From contig LKMV01000010.1 of NCBI GenBank assembly GCA_001563995.1, positions 1 to 18,446 on the forward strand: a stretch of DNA of 18,446 nt, written 5' to 3'. The stretch comes from Nanohaloarchaea archaeon PL-Br10_U2g16 (GTDB lineage: Archaea; Nanohalarchaeota; Nanosalinia; Nanosalinales; Nanosalinaceae). Both the position numbers and the translations under genes were made by a program. The notes below the pieces were generated by a model. The model was not told where the DNA came from. It made no database searches and was given only the letters and a program-made list of their open reading frames with translations. Of this stretch, positions 6,126-14,245 are shown piece after piece. Every line of letters begins with the position of its first letter. Position 1 is the first letter of the stretch.

Positions 6126-7316
6126 ATGTGGACTGATAAATACAGGCCAAAATCTCTAGAAGATTACAGGGGATCTTCTTCGGAGAAGGAAGAAATCAGA
6201 GAATGGGCTGAAGATTGGGAACAAGGAGACAAACCTGTAATGCTCCATGGGCCTGCAGGAACCGGGAAGACTTCTATGGCGGAAGCCTTGGCTAACGATT
6301 TAGGATATGAACTAGTGGAAACCAATGCCTCGGATATTAGAACCAAGTCAAAGCTGAAGGAAGAGCTGAAGGAGGCTACCAGACAGGCTTCTCTGCTTGG
6401 AAAGAAAAAGTTGATTCTTATAGATGAGGTCGATGGGATGAGCTCCACGGACCGTGGAGGGACGAAGGAGCTGAACAGGATTGTCAAGGGAACACGTTTT
6501 CCGATAATTATGACAGCGAACGACCCCTATGATTCAAAGATCCGGAGCCTTAAGCAGAAGGCGAAGATGATAGAGTTAGGTAAGGTACACACGAACTCAA
6601 TTGCTGCTCATCTAAGACAGATACTTGAGGATGAAGGTATAGAGTATGAGGACGGGGTTCCTAAGAGGATTGCAAGGCAGTCGGACGGCCAGTTACGTTC
6701 TGCGATAAATGATCTTCAGGCCGTGGCTTCAGGAAAAGAAAGGCTTGAGGTAGGCGATCTCGAAGCCATAGCTGCCAGGGACTCTGAACAGGATATATTT
6801 GACGCTCTTAAGATGGTTTTCAAGACAGAGAACGCTGATACCGCTGTCAGGGCCACCGATAATATAGATGAGGATGCTGATACGTTTCTCCAGTGGGTCA
6901 GGGAAAATATCCCAAGAGAGTATACACGTTCGGAGGACAATGCTGAAGCCTATAACTGGATATCGAAGGCAGATCTGTTTAACGGAAGGATAAGAAAAAG
7001 GATGAACTGGAAGCTGTTGAAGTATGTATACAAGTTTTCAACGGTAGGGGTAGCCCTAAGCAAGAGACAGAAGTATAAGGGGTGGACCAAGTACCAATAT
7101 CCTTCCAAGATACGTAAGATGGGGTCGTCGCACGCATCGAGAAGGAAGCTTGAGTCGGTCTCAGGCAAGATAGGAGAGGATCTACATATCTCTGTAAATG
7201 AATCAAAAGCTGTACTTCCTTTTGTGGCTAAACTTATAGACCGGGACGAAGAAGCTGTCAGACAGTACTTTGATTTTGACGAGGACGATATCGAATTTAT
7301 CAAAGGGTTTAACTAA
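6126..7316 (+). CDS. rfcL: Replication factor C large subunit
   Basis: Large subunit of the archaeal clamp loader, partner of RfcS in loading PCNA. The AAA+ module has the N-terminal WTDKYRPKSLEDYRG box, Walker A GPAGTGKT at 42-49, VETNASD at 64-70, Walker B LILIDEVD at 96-103 and a sensor-1 region around IIMTANDPYD. It lacks the SRC motif of the small subunit, as expected for RfcL. The C-terminal collar domain ends at residue 396, DDIEFIKGFN, without the Lys-rich tail and PCNA-binding (QxxLxxFF-like) motif that usually extend archaeal RfcL to roughly 480 residues or more. Translation follows a GGAG placed eight bases before the ATG, 19 bp after rfcS, so the two form an operon. The stop overlaps that of the convergent small pilin-like gene. 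Confidence 0.95.
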   Translation: MWTDKYRPKSLEDYRGSSSEKEEIREWAEDWEQGDKPVMLHGPAGTGKTSMAEALANDLGYELVETNASDIRTKSKLKEELKEATRQASLLGKKKLILIDEVDGMSSTDRGGTKELNRIVKGTRFPIIMTANDPYDSKIRSLKQKAKMIELGKVHTNSIAAHLRQILEDEGIEYEDGVPKRIARQSDGQLRSAINDLQAVASGKERLEVGDLEAIAARDSEQDIFDALKMVFKTENADTAVRATDNIDEDADTFLQWVRENIPREYTRSEDNAEAYNWISKADLFNGRIRKRMNWKLLKYVYKFSTVGVALSKRQKYKGWTKYQYPSKIRKMGSSHASRRKLESVSGKIGEDLHISVNESKAVLPFVAKLIDRDEEAVRQYFDFDEDDIEFIKGFN

Positions 7317-7624
7317 TCTAGGCAGTGAAGTTCATGTCTCTCCGAGGTACTAGTCATCGTTACATTGATGCAGCCTTGGTCTTGATCGTAGCTAGTTGTC
7401 GTCGAGAATCCTTCTACAGACTCTACAAGTCTTACAAAGTTAGATCTTTGTTTTTCATCTTCCATATCATCTATTTTTTCAGCTTCTTCTCTAATCTCCT
7501 GTACAGTGTAAGCGGATTCAGGGTTATCTATCTCCATCCTTCCTGCGTCAGCTATCATAGATGATACTGAGATAACCATTATGCTGACCACAATTGCAGA
7601 AATCACCATAAACTGTCCTTTCAT
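7313..7624 (-). CDS. Small pilin-like protein, last gene of the pilus operon
   Basis: Predicted minor pilin or pseudopilin of 103 aa. It begins MKGQFMVIS: a two-residue positive leader, a K-G/Q processing site for an archaeal prepilin peptidase, then about 20 hydrophobic residues (to about residue 25), followed by a short acidic and helical domain. Two cysteines near the C-terminus (CINVTM and LHCLD) could pair outside the cell. Its ATG directly follows the TAG stop of the 596-aa gene, with GAGGTG seven bases before the ATG inside the upstream coding region, so translation is probably coupled. It ends with TAG, overlapping the rfcL stop. The sequence outside the N-terminus matches no family I can name. 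Confidence 0.8.
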   Translation of the reverse strand: MKGQFMVISAIVVSIMVISVSSMIADAGRMEIDNPESAYTVQEIREEAEKIDDMEDEKQRSNFVRLVESVEGFSTTTSYDQDQGCINVTMTSTSERHELHCLD

Positions 7625-9415
7625 CTAATGCCACCTCATTGATACTTTGTAAGGTATATAGGTTTCGTTCTGGAACCCGCTGTAAACTGTGGAAGTTGTG
7701 CCGGTCCGTTCCTGTTCTCCGAACTGATTTTGGTCGCCTATAGAGTGGTGTATCAGTCCGGCTATAAGTTTCCTACTGTCTTCGTTGTACTCGTCTCTGT
7801 GAGGGATACGTGCCAGGGTGTCTATCTCCTGGTCAGGGAAGCTATTTCTTAAGTTAATCTTCTCAACTTCCGGGTTGTCGATGTTGATGAAGTCTAGCTC
7901 TTCACCGTTCTCTAAAGCTTCTTGATCAGGATAAGATACAGAGTATTCCTTACCTTCAAGGATGAACTCTTCTCCTACAAGGAAATGGCCTCTATACTCA
8001 AAATCGTCGTCTCCTTCCTTTTCTACGATTGTCGCAGCTCTAATATTTCTATTTTCACATACATCGTCGTCAGATCCTAGTTTTGTATTCAAGACTGTGT
8101 AAGTAACGGTTTCGGGGTTTCCTGAAAGATGTCCTTGGTATCCGGGGAACTCAAACTCTCCTACGGTAAAGTTAGGGTCTTCCGTTCCTTCTTCTATACA
8201 TTCTGATTCAGGTACATGGTCATAATCCGCTGGATCCTCTTGCACCATGCTGTGGTTGTAGGTGGTCCACTCGTCAGTGTCATACCTGCCTGTATCTCCT
8301 ATCACAAAGTTATTTTGGTCCAAGGCCGTCTGGCTTTTCGAGGAAGATACTTTTCCGCCTGTACCGATATCTACCTCTCCTGGATCGCCTCCTCTACCCA
8401 GAAAGTATGTTTCTGTCCTTTGAGGGTCATTTCTATCTCCGAAAGCTACACCTTGATCCGGTGAAGAGGTATAATCGAGATCTACCCATTCCATACCTGT
8501 TTCGGATATAAATCCGTCTTCAAAGTCATCCGATTCTAGATCCATCATCATTATTACAGTGTTTTCTTCCAAAAATCTATCTACTTTTTGACGGTTGTTT
8601 TCCAGCTGGTCTAAGGAGTCTTTACTGTCAAATAAAAGTACGTTGTACTCTGAGAGTGAGGTTTCTGACAGCTCAACAGTTGTAAAGCTCTGATCTGTTT
8701 CCACCTCTACAACCCTTTCTTCCATAACATCTCTTAGGCGGTAAGCTCTATCAGCTTGGTGGAGCACAAGCTGTTCCTCATCTATATCAACGTGTTTGAA
8801 CTCTCTATAGTCGTTATCGCTACCGTCTGTAGAGTTTTTCCAGTTAAATATTTCATCTCTCAGGAAAGGTCCTTGATCGGATTCCAGCTGACAGTCTGTC
8901 TGGTTATCTACATAGATACTGTCGTAGACTGAGTCTTCCTCTGTCGTATTCAGCGTAGTATTTACTACGTAGATCCTTGGCTTATCATCTGCGTCCTCCT
9001 CGGTCACGTATATCTCTTCATCGGTCTGTATCTCACCTAGATCATCGGTATCACATTCATCATAATCGTCTAGAGGCTTGAGAGACTCTTCAGCTATATC
9101 CTCAGGCCGTGCATTTATTGCTATACTTGCTTCGTCCAGAGGTAGGTTTTCAATGCTGCCTGAAAGCTGAAGCTGTCCGGAGCTTACTGTCTCGGCAACG
9201 GTCTCCAGGGAACCGGTGTTGCCGTCCTTCATCATTCTGTCTAGATCGCCTGTCTGCTTTAATGTATGTCCAAGGTCTTCTGCAGCAACCTGGTCCTGAA
9301 ACTCTGACCAGTCATGTCCTGTATCTGGTGTTGAGCTCCCTAAAATGAATAAGATTAATACTACAAACGCGAGCATTACCTCTATAGAGTATGCAAGACC
9401 TTTGTTATTTACCAT
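7625..9415 (-). CDS. Large pilin-like protein with big acidic ectodomain
   Basis: Predicted exported, membrane- or fibre-anchored protein of 596 aa. The N-terminus MVNNKGLAYSIE plus a 20-residue hydrophobic helix (to about residue 27) looks like a class III signal cut after KG. The rest is a large, strongly acidic extracytoplasmic region. Around residues 260-320 the alternation (YNVLLFDSKD, then a helix, then NTVIMMMDLES) suggests a Rossmann-like or glutamine-amidotransferase-like fold without visible catalytic residues; a few Cys residues could form disulfides. I prefer the ATG at 9415 over the GTG at 9421, because GGAGGT lies six bases before the ATG and overlaps the GTG. The upstream pilin-like gene overlaps this start by a few bases. 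Large tip or minor pilins are known from other type IV pilus systems; a tip adhesin is a reasonable guess but unproven. Confidence 0.8.
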   Translation of the reverse strand: MVNNKGLAYSIEVMLAFVVLILFILGSSTPDTGHDWSEFQDQVAAEDLGHTLKQTGDLDRMMKDGNTGSLETVAETVSSGQLQLSGSIENLPLDEASIAINARPEDIAEESLKPLDDYDECDTDDLGEIQTDEEIYVTEEDADDKPRIYVVNTTLNTTEEDSVYDSIYVDNQTDCQLESDQGPFLRDEIFNWKNSTDGSDNDYREFKHVDIDEEQLVLHQADRAYRLRDVMEERVVEVETDQSFTTVELSETSLSEYNVLLFDSKDSLDQLENNRQKVDRFLEENTVIMMMDLESDDFEDGFISETGMEWVDLDYTSSPDQGVAFGDRNDPQRTETYFLGRGGDPGEVDIGTGGKVSSSKSQTALDQNNFVIGDTGRYDTDEWTTYNHSMVQEDPADYDHVPESECIEEGTEDPNFTVGEFEFPGYQGHLSGNPETVTYTVLNTKLGSDDDVCENRNIRAATIVEKEGDDDFEYRGHFLVGEEFILEGKEYSVSYPDQEALENGEELDFINIDNPEVEKINLRNSFPDQEIDTLARIPHRDEYNEDSRKLIAGLIHHSIGDQNQFGEQERTGTTSTVYSGFQNETYIPYKVSMRWH

Positions 9416-10257
9416 GTCCACACCTCCATTTTCAGCGGTTCTTCCTCAAGTTCAGCAAACCTTGTCATGGTTGATATCCTTGCACCGTCTTCCAACGATG
9501 CTCCAAAGGTGTTAACATGTTTTGAAAGTATCATAAGGTTTCCTTCTTCATTTTCCCTATTTTGAAAACTTTCTATTGTGTAGCCTGATCCGATCTCATC
9601 GTTCAGTTCTTTAGGCTCTGACTGGCTGAAGTCCCATTCTCCATCTGTGTCTGAGATGTTATATGCGGCATCGTATGTTCCATTGTGAGCAGCAATCAAA
9701 AATCCATGTTCCTCTCCTTCTAAATCAATCGATCCGTAGTATACCTGGTTCTCGGCATTATCATAGCCGTCATCTTCCGGTTCAACAATCTCAGGATCGT
9801 TTTCCGGAGGACTTTCTCTCGTAAAGCTTCCTTCTGCATGTGCGATCGGCATATGTGTGAAGTTGAACCGGTACTGATTATCTACGTCTGTAACTTCTCT
9901 AAACATGGTATAATTCAGTTCTGTATTTGAAGCTTGACCCGTGGTGGATAAAGCCCCGATCTTATCTCTGTCTAGCTGAAGAAATCCTTCCGCTAGACCG
10001 AACTTCTCAATATTTTCTACCTTCGCAGGATTTTGTTCCCAGTCGTCTCCCCCTTGACCTTGATTATGGCTGCCAGGCTCTGAAAGCATAGAGTTAGTTA
10101 CAGACTGAGCCTCTAGGTTTAAGCTTACTCGTTCCGCCTCTGCATCGTAGTTGGGTAGAACTCCTGAGAATGCTGTTACCATAGCTCCTATAAAAAGTAA
10201 GTAGAGTATTGCAGCTCCTAAGAACTCAAAGTTTATCTGGCCTTTATACTTTCTCAT
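9409..10257 (-). CDS. Pilin-like protein with GluE5-type N-terminus
   Basis: Predicted minor pilin of 282 aa. The start MRKYKGQINFEFLG gives a KG/Q processing site with a glutamate at mature position +5, the residue used for subunit alignment in type IV pilins, followed by a hydrophobic helix to about residue 30. The acidic ectodomain contains a DWEQNP...KFGLAEGFLQLDRDKI section that I recall from pilin-like proteins encoded beside TadC genes in other DPANN archaea. I use the ATG at 10257, which has GGGGAT about seven bases upstream, rather than the TTG at 10272 that would add a five-residue leader inside the overlap with the upstream TadC-like gene. The 3' end overlaps the start of the 596-aa gene, so it is in the operon. 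The exact role in the fibre is unknown. Confidence 0.82.
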   Translation of the reverse strand: MRKYKGQINFEFLGAAILYLLFIGAMVTAFSGVLPNYDAEAERVSLNLEAQSVTNSMLSEPGSHNQGQGGDDWEQNPAKVENIEKFGLAEGFLQLDRDKIGALSTTGQASNTELNYTMFREVTDVDNQYRFNFTHMPIAHAEGSFTRESPPENDPEIVEPEDDGYDNAENQVYYGSIDLEGEEHGFLIAAHNGTYDAAYNISDTDGEWDFSQSEPKELNDEIGSGYTIESFQNRENEEGNLMILSKHVNTFGASLEDGARISTMTRFAELEEEPLKMEVWTW

Positions 10258-10258
10258 C

Positions 10259-11275
10259 TTATATCCCCGCAAATCCTACCATGTACATGAATACGACAAA
10301 TGCGATCGGAATCATAATTAATGCATGTTTGATTCCTGCTGTAGGACTTCCTTCTCCTATCTGTCCGGCTACGGCTCCTGTACACATACCTTGGACCATA
10401 ATCATTGTAAACAGTAGCGACTTGTAGTATGCCATCGCTCCGTAACGGTACTCTTGAGCCCGCTCGCTTGCAAAACTCTCCAGATCTCCAGGTACAAAGC
10501 CGAATATCTCAGCTATCGCACAAAGCGGCTGCGCGAAGAAAATGTCTCCGCCACAGTAATCTATCTGTTGTCCGCCAATAATTTCTGTGTTCTGTAAAGC
10601 TCCCTCTCCGGGATCTCCTAGACCTAGCAGCTGTGCAAGCATCATGTAAAGTCCTACAGAGATTCCAAGGAACAGGAAGTAGATGATGTACATGATAAAG
10701 ATTTGTTGCTTGATTTTAGCATTTTTCTCTTGTATAACTTCTTTTAGATCGGCTGAGTCTTCTGCAATAGATTCTATTGTCTTTGTGATGTCTCCTCCGC
10801 TCCTGAAGCTCTGAAGCAGGATGGATATCGATTCCTGAATTACTGATGAGTCTTCCATCCTTTTAGAGAATCTTTCCATAACCTCCGGGAACGGAATCCC
10901 CCATGTAAGTTCATTGTAGATCTGTTCTATCTCGCTGTCAAGCCGTCCATAATCTGTATTTTTAGAGGATTCAAACGCCTGTATCATTGTCATACCACCT
11001 CTCTTGGATTCAGCAAGGTCCTGTAAGAACTGCGGGAACTCATCCTCTACTTCTCTAATTGCCCTGTTCTTCATAAATGATATAACTCCGTAAGGGAGTA
11101 TAGACGTTATCAGACCTAGAATTATGATAGATCCGCCTATCTGAGTCAGTTGGAGCATGTAAAGCACTATTCCTATCAACGTTGCTACTGCACCTGCTCC
11201 TAAAGATCCTAAAACTATCTTGTCTTCGGGTCTCATCCCTTCTTCGTACTTTTCCTCTCTGAAGAAGTTTATCAT
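10259..11275 (-). CDS. TadC/FlaJ-like pilus platform membrane protein (second copy)
   Basis: Polytopic platform protein of the type II secretion F (GspF/TadC/ArlJ) superfamily, which couples the cytoplasmic ATPase to fibre assembly. It has 338 aa: two hydrophobic segments at residues about 21-69, then the conserved cytoplasmic helical domain (EDEFPQFLQDLAESKRGGM, WGIPFPEVMERFSKRM, LLQSFRSGGDITKTI), a membrane helix near 190-217, and two more near the C-terminus. A non-cytoplasmic loop between them carries two cysteines (DYCGG and PLCAIA) that may be disulfide-bonded. It is about half the length of an archaellum-type ArlJ, and the adjacent gene encodes the other half-length member, so the pair probably works as a heterodimer like TadB/TadC. 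Its ATG overlaps the TGA of the upstream gene (ATGA), preceded by AGGTGGT. Confidence 0.92.
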   Translation of the reverse strand: MINFFREEKYEEGMRPEDKIVLGSLGAGAVATLIGIVLYMLQLTQIGGSIIILGLITSILPYGVISFMKNRAIREVEDEFPQFLQDLAESKRGGMTMIQAFESSKNTDYGRLDSEIEQIYNELTWGIPFPEVMERFSKRMEDSSVIQESISILLQSFRSGGDITKTIESIAEDSADLKEVIQEKNAKIKQQIFIMYIIYFLFLGISVGLYMMLAQLLGLGDPGEGALQNTEIIGGQQIDYCGGDIFFAQPLCAIAEIFGFVPGDLESFASERAQEYRYGAMAYYKSLLFTMIMVQGMCTGAVAGQIGEGSPTAGIKHALIMIPIAFVVFMYMVGFAGI

Positions 11276-12144
11276 CTTATACCACCTGGAGAAATACCTC
11301 TTATTAGTAGTATAAACATTCCTGAAATTAATGGCAGTCCTATGAATATAGATAATACTTGTACCAGTACTACAGTCTCTCCCTGTGCAAAGGAGCCCAT
11401 GACTATACTCATTGATGTGAATATTATAGATCCTACAATTACTAAAGTAATGTACATCTCTACGAGTAGTGATAGCTGGTCTGAGAAAGATTTCACTCTT
11501 CTCTGGTAGTCGTCCATTAATGTATCAGCTCTCTGCGACAGAAAGTTTCTCAGTTCTCCTCCGGATGAGATTGCATGGTTCATACCCCATAGGAGATCCG
11601 TTAAATCTTCGTTAGGGCTTCTCTGAGCGGCTCTTTCTAGAGCCTCGCTGACATCCATTCCGAAGTTGTTGATGTCTCTGCTTATTTTTTCAGCTTCTTT
11701 TGACACTTCTCCGTACTCTTGAGCATTTGCTAAAATTTTGAACAGTTCTGTTACAGATGTACCTGTTCCTGCAAGTGTTGACATATACATGGTTGCAAAA
11801 GGCAATGTATCCCTGATCTTCTGTGATCTCTGCTGAATTAACAGGGAAGGAAACAGATAAGAAGCTGTAAAGCCTATTACTCCGGTAATAATAGAGAAAG
11901 TTAATCCTAAAAATATTCCGGCTATTCCTACGGTTGTTAGAAATACTAAAGTGAACAGAAAGAAACTAGTCATTGCTGAAGCCGCTGTTGTAAAGGCTAT
12001 CATGCTCACATACTCTGGCAGGGATATATTCAGGCCTGACTTGGATATCTGTGGCCTTAGCTGGTCGAAGTAATCTACATAATCTAGGACATAACTTCCG
12101 GCTTGATCGTAGCAGAAGTTAGCGTAACTTTCTATGGCTGTCAT
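11272..12144 (-). CDS. TadB/FlaJ-like pilus platform membrane protein (first copy)
   Basis: Second member of the GspF/TadBC/ArlJ superfamily in the locus, 290 aa. A short cytoplasmic N-terminus precedes hydrophobic segments at residues about 47-110. The cytoplasmic helical domain follows (KIRDTLPFATMYMSTLAGTGTS, VSEALERAAQRSPNEDL, SSGGELRNFL), and two C-terminal membrane helices lie at about 230-285. Placement directly after the ATPase gene, with an ATGA start/stop overlap, and directly before the other platform gene, also by ATGA, indicates translational coupling and equal dosage of the three motor components. The SSGGE and GTGTS motifs are the usual position of the conserved T2SSF Gly-rich signatures. 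It is distinct enough from its neighbour that the pair does not look like a recent duplication. Confidence 0.92.
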   Translation of the reverse strand: MTAIESYANFCYDQAGSYVLDYVDYFDQLRPQISKSGLNISLPEYVSMIAFTTAASAMTSFFLFTLVFLTTVGIAGIFLGLTFSIITGVIGFTASYLFPSLLIQQRSQKIRDTLPFATMYMSTLAGTGTSVTELFKILANAQEYGEVSKEAEKISRDINNFGMDVSEALERAAQRSPNEDLTDLLWGMNHAISSGGELRNFLSQRADTLMDDYQRRVKSFSDQLSLLVEMYITLVIVGSIIFTSMSIVMGSFAQGETVVLVQVLSIFIGLPLISGMFILLIRGISPGGIR

Positions 12145-13847
12145 CCTTCATTATTTAATACTTCCTTCTCCGAATTTAAGTCTTCCCTTACATCTTCCAG
12201 AATTTCCTCCTCATTCGAGTAGTAACGGGATATCACATCCCCGACATCACGGTAATGTTTAATCTGTTCCTGTTGCATCCAGTTAAGCACATGTTGTCTC
12301 TTCCTCATCTCGTTCTTAATCTCTTCTTTATCTCCTCCTGTCTCATGTACAATCTCTTCAAGTAGCTTGGACTTGTTCTCCACGTTGTACACATCGCTCT
12401 GCGGATCCCAACTGAATATCTGGTTAGCGTCTAGACCTGTACGTTTCTCGTAATCCTCGACCTCGTATATTCCTGTAATCCTTCTTACGTACTTGTCTCC
12501 TCTTCTAATTCTCTTAATCAGCATTATACAGTCAAGAGTCTCTATAAGGGATGGGGACAGGTTAATAGGGTTAGTAGTAAGTCTGTCCATAAGCATATCA
12601 AGTGAGTCCGCGTGGATTGTCGAGAGACCTGTGTGTCCTGTAGCCATCTGCTGGAAAAGGATGTATGCCTCTTCTCCTCTGACCTCTCCCACGATAATGT
12701 ACTCAGGCCTCTGTCTTAGAGATTCCTTCAGTAAGTCGTCCATTGATACCTCTCCGCCCTCATCGACGCTGGAGCCGAACCCACTTCTTGCTACTTCCGG
12801 CACCCAGTGGTCGTGTGGTAGTCTCAGCTCCGGCGTGTCCTCGATAGATACAATCTTTTTCTCCGGCCTAATGAAAAGTGAAAGGGCATTGAGCTGTGAA
12901 GTCTTACCTGCTCCGGTGGTTCCACATACTAGTATGCTTTTCTCATGTTCTATAACCGTCCAAAGATAGGATAGCATCCTTGCGTTCTCCGTCTCGAAGT
13001 CCATCATATGGATAGGTGTTAGAGGATCTTCTGTAAACCTTCTGATTGTAAAGTTTGAACCCTTCCTGGCGATGTCCGTAGCTAGAGTTGCCTGGACTCT
13101 GGATCCATCAGGTAGAGAACCATCTAAAAGCGGCTGTGAAACTGAAATAGATCTACCGCATCTCTGAGCAAGTTTCATCACAAAGCTATCGAGCTCTTTT
13201 GTATCTTCCCATACGACATCGGTTTTGATCGATCCGAACTTTGGGTTTCTGTGGTAAACATATACAGGTATACCTGATCCGTCGCAGGAGATATCTTCGA
13301 CCTCTGTATCCTGTAGAATAGGCTCCAACTTCCCTAGACCAGCAAAGTTTCTCTTTGCGTAGTAACGTATAACCTCTCTCTGTTTATCGGATATTGAGAT
13401 ATCATACTTATCTATGATCTTGTCCATTTTCTGTTTGATATACTGTTCAGCTTTCTCTGTCTCCAGATCTGTAAAGTCAAGGTCGAAGCTTCTTTCCATG
13501 ATTTCCTGTACCTTATCAAGGATCTTCTCAGTTTCAGGACCCATCTCCGGCTCTATTACTTTGTAAATCAGCTCTCCTTCCTTATCGTTCCATGTTATAT
13601 GTGCCCATGCGTATACTATCTCTCCTTTATCCGGATCTTCAGGAATTAAAGGATACTTTATATCAACGTTTGACAGGTTTTCGGACTCCTCTCCTTCTTC
13701 AAGCCCTTCAGATGTAAAGCTACCTGGCGTGGGAACCTCTACGCCTGATACATGTTTAACTTCTTCCTCTTCTTGGTCTTTTTCAAATGCCTCTGGATGT
13801 TTCGCCTTCTTAAGTTTCCTGCTTAATCCCATGAAGTTGAATCCCAT
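12141..13847 (-). CDS. Type IV pilus/archaellum-type secretion ATPase (GspE/TadA/ArlI family)
   Basis: Cytoplasmic hexameric ATPase that powers pilin assembly, 568 aa. A charged, probably flexible region (residues 1-60) precedes the N-terminal domain (60-290), which holds the conserved DGSLPDGSRVQATL segment at 242-255. The catalytic core has Walker A GTTGAGKT at 309-316, the acidic Asp box SIEDTPELRL at 334-343, Walker B YIIVGEVRG at 383-391 and the His box ATGHTGLSTIHAD at 402-414, all intact. The start ATG at 13847 overlaps the upstream pilin-like gene's TGA by one base (TGATG) and has GAGGGG eight bases upstream. It could serve a pilus or an archaellum. The absence of ArlC-H-type genes and the two half-length platform proteins favour an adhesion-type pilus over a rotating archaellum. 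Confidence 0.95.
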   Translation of the reverse strand: MGFNFMGLSRKLKKAKHPEAFEKDQEEEEVKHVSGVEVPTPGSFTSEGLEEGEESENLSNVDIKYPLIPEDPDKGEIVYAWAHITWNDKEGELIYKVIEPEMGPETEKILDKVQEIMERSFDLDFTDLETEKAEQYIKQKMDKIIDKYDISISDKQREVIRYYAKRNFAGLGKLEPILQDTEVEDISCDGSGIPVYVYHRNPKFGSIKTDVVWEDTKELDSFVMKLAQRCGRSISVSQPLLDGSLPDGSRVQATLATDIARKGSNFTIRRFTEDPLTPIHMMDFETENARMLSYLWTVIEHEKSILVCGTTGAGKTSQLNALSLFIRPEKKIVSIEDTPELRLPHDHWVPEVARSGFGSSVDEGGEVSMDDLLKESLRQRPEYIIVGEVRGEEAYILFQQMATGHTGLSTIHADSLDMLMDRLTTNPINLSPSLIETLDCIMLIKRIRRGDKYVRRITGIYEVEDYEKRTGLDANQIFSWDPQSDVYNVENKSKLLEEIVHETGGDKEEIKNEMRKRQHVLNWMQQEQIKHYRDVGDVISRYYSNEEEILEDVREDLNSEKEVLNNEG

Positions 13848-14239
13848 CAGTTACCCCTCAAAACAAATTCTTCTCCGGTTTTTCGAACGTTTATTTCTTT
13901 ATGATCTGTTGTGCCTGAGAAACTACCTTTATGTTGGTTTGAACGGCTGTACTCTCTTCCTGTTACTGTGACTAAACGGAACTCCTCTGAAATATCCGTG
14001 GAATAGTCGTAACCGCCAACATCCTCAGGGAGTTCAGCCTCTACATGACCAGAGTCTGAGTTTTTCAGACTAAATACTGAGTTATCAACATTTGATAACG
14101 CAACTATTGCTTCATCTTCTTCTACTGCTCCTACAACTCCTTCTCTGTAGTTTTCAAATAATGCTATAACTCCCATGGCCAATGTTATTCCCATTAGAAA
14201 TGTAAGCATCGTCTGAACCGCTAGATGTTGTCCTTTTAT
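13847..14239 (-). CDS. Pilin-like protein with probable AUA start codon
   Basis: Predicted minor pilin of 130 aa. The first ATG of the frame (14209) would start inside the hydrophobic helix. Reading upstream, the frame is open back to the previous gene's TGA and gives ATA-AAA-GGA-CAA at 14239: M/I-K-G-Q, then HLAVQTMLTFLMG. KGQ is exactly the processing site used in the two pilin-like proteins beginning MKGQF and MRGQT in this locus. AAGGTGA, the tail of the upstream gene, ends six bases before the ATA, the same spacing as before the TTG start at 15499. No ATG, GTG or TTG lies in frame between. The ectodomain (EEDEAIVALSNV onward) is acidic and matches no family I know. If only canonical starts are allowed, the gene is 13847..14209. 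Confidence 0.75.
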   Translation of the reverse strand: MKGQHLAVQTMLTFLMGITLAMGVIALFENYREGVVGAVEEDEAIVALSNVDNSVFSLKNSDSGHVEAELPEDVGGYDYSTDISEEFRLVTVTGREYSRSNQHKGSFSGTTDHKEINVRKTGEEFVLRGN

Positions 14240-14245
14240 ACTGTA

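Noticed and set aside
9416..9421. GTG start at 9421 for the 596-aa protein
   Set aside because: The GTG is inside the Shine-Dalgarno GGAGGTG itself; the ATG at 9415 has correct spacing and a normal short leader.
10258..10272. TTG start at 10272 for the 282-aa pilin-like protein
   Set aside because: The ATG at 10257 has a GGGGAT at proper distance and gives a standard leader ending in KG; the longer form adds nothing recognisable.
12493..12969. 158-aa plus-strand frame opposite the pilus ATPase
   Set aside because: Antisense shadow of the Walker/His-box region of a fully conserved ATPase; no promoter or ribosome binding site.
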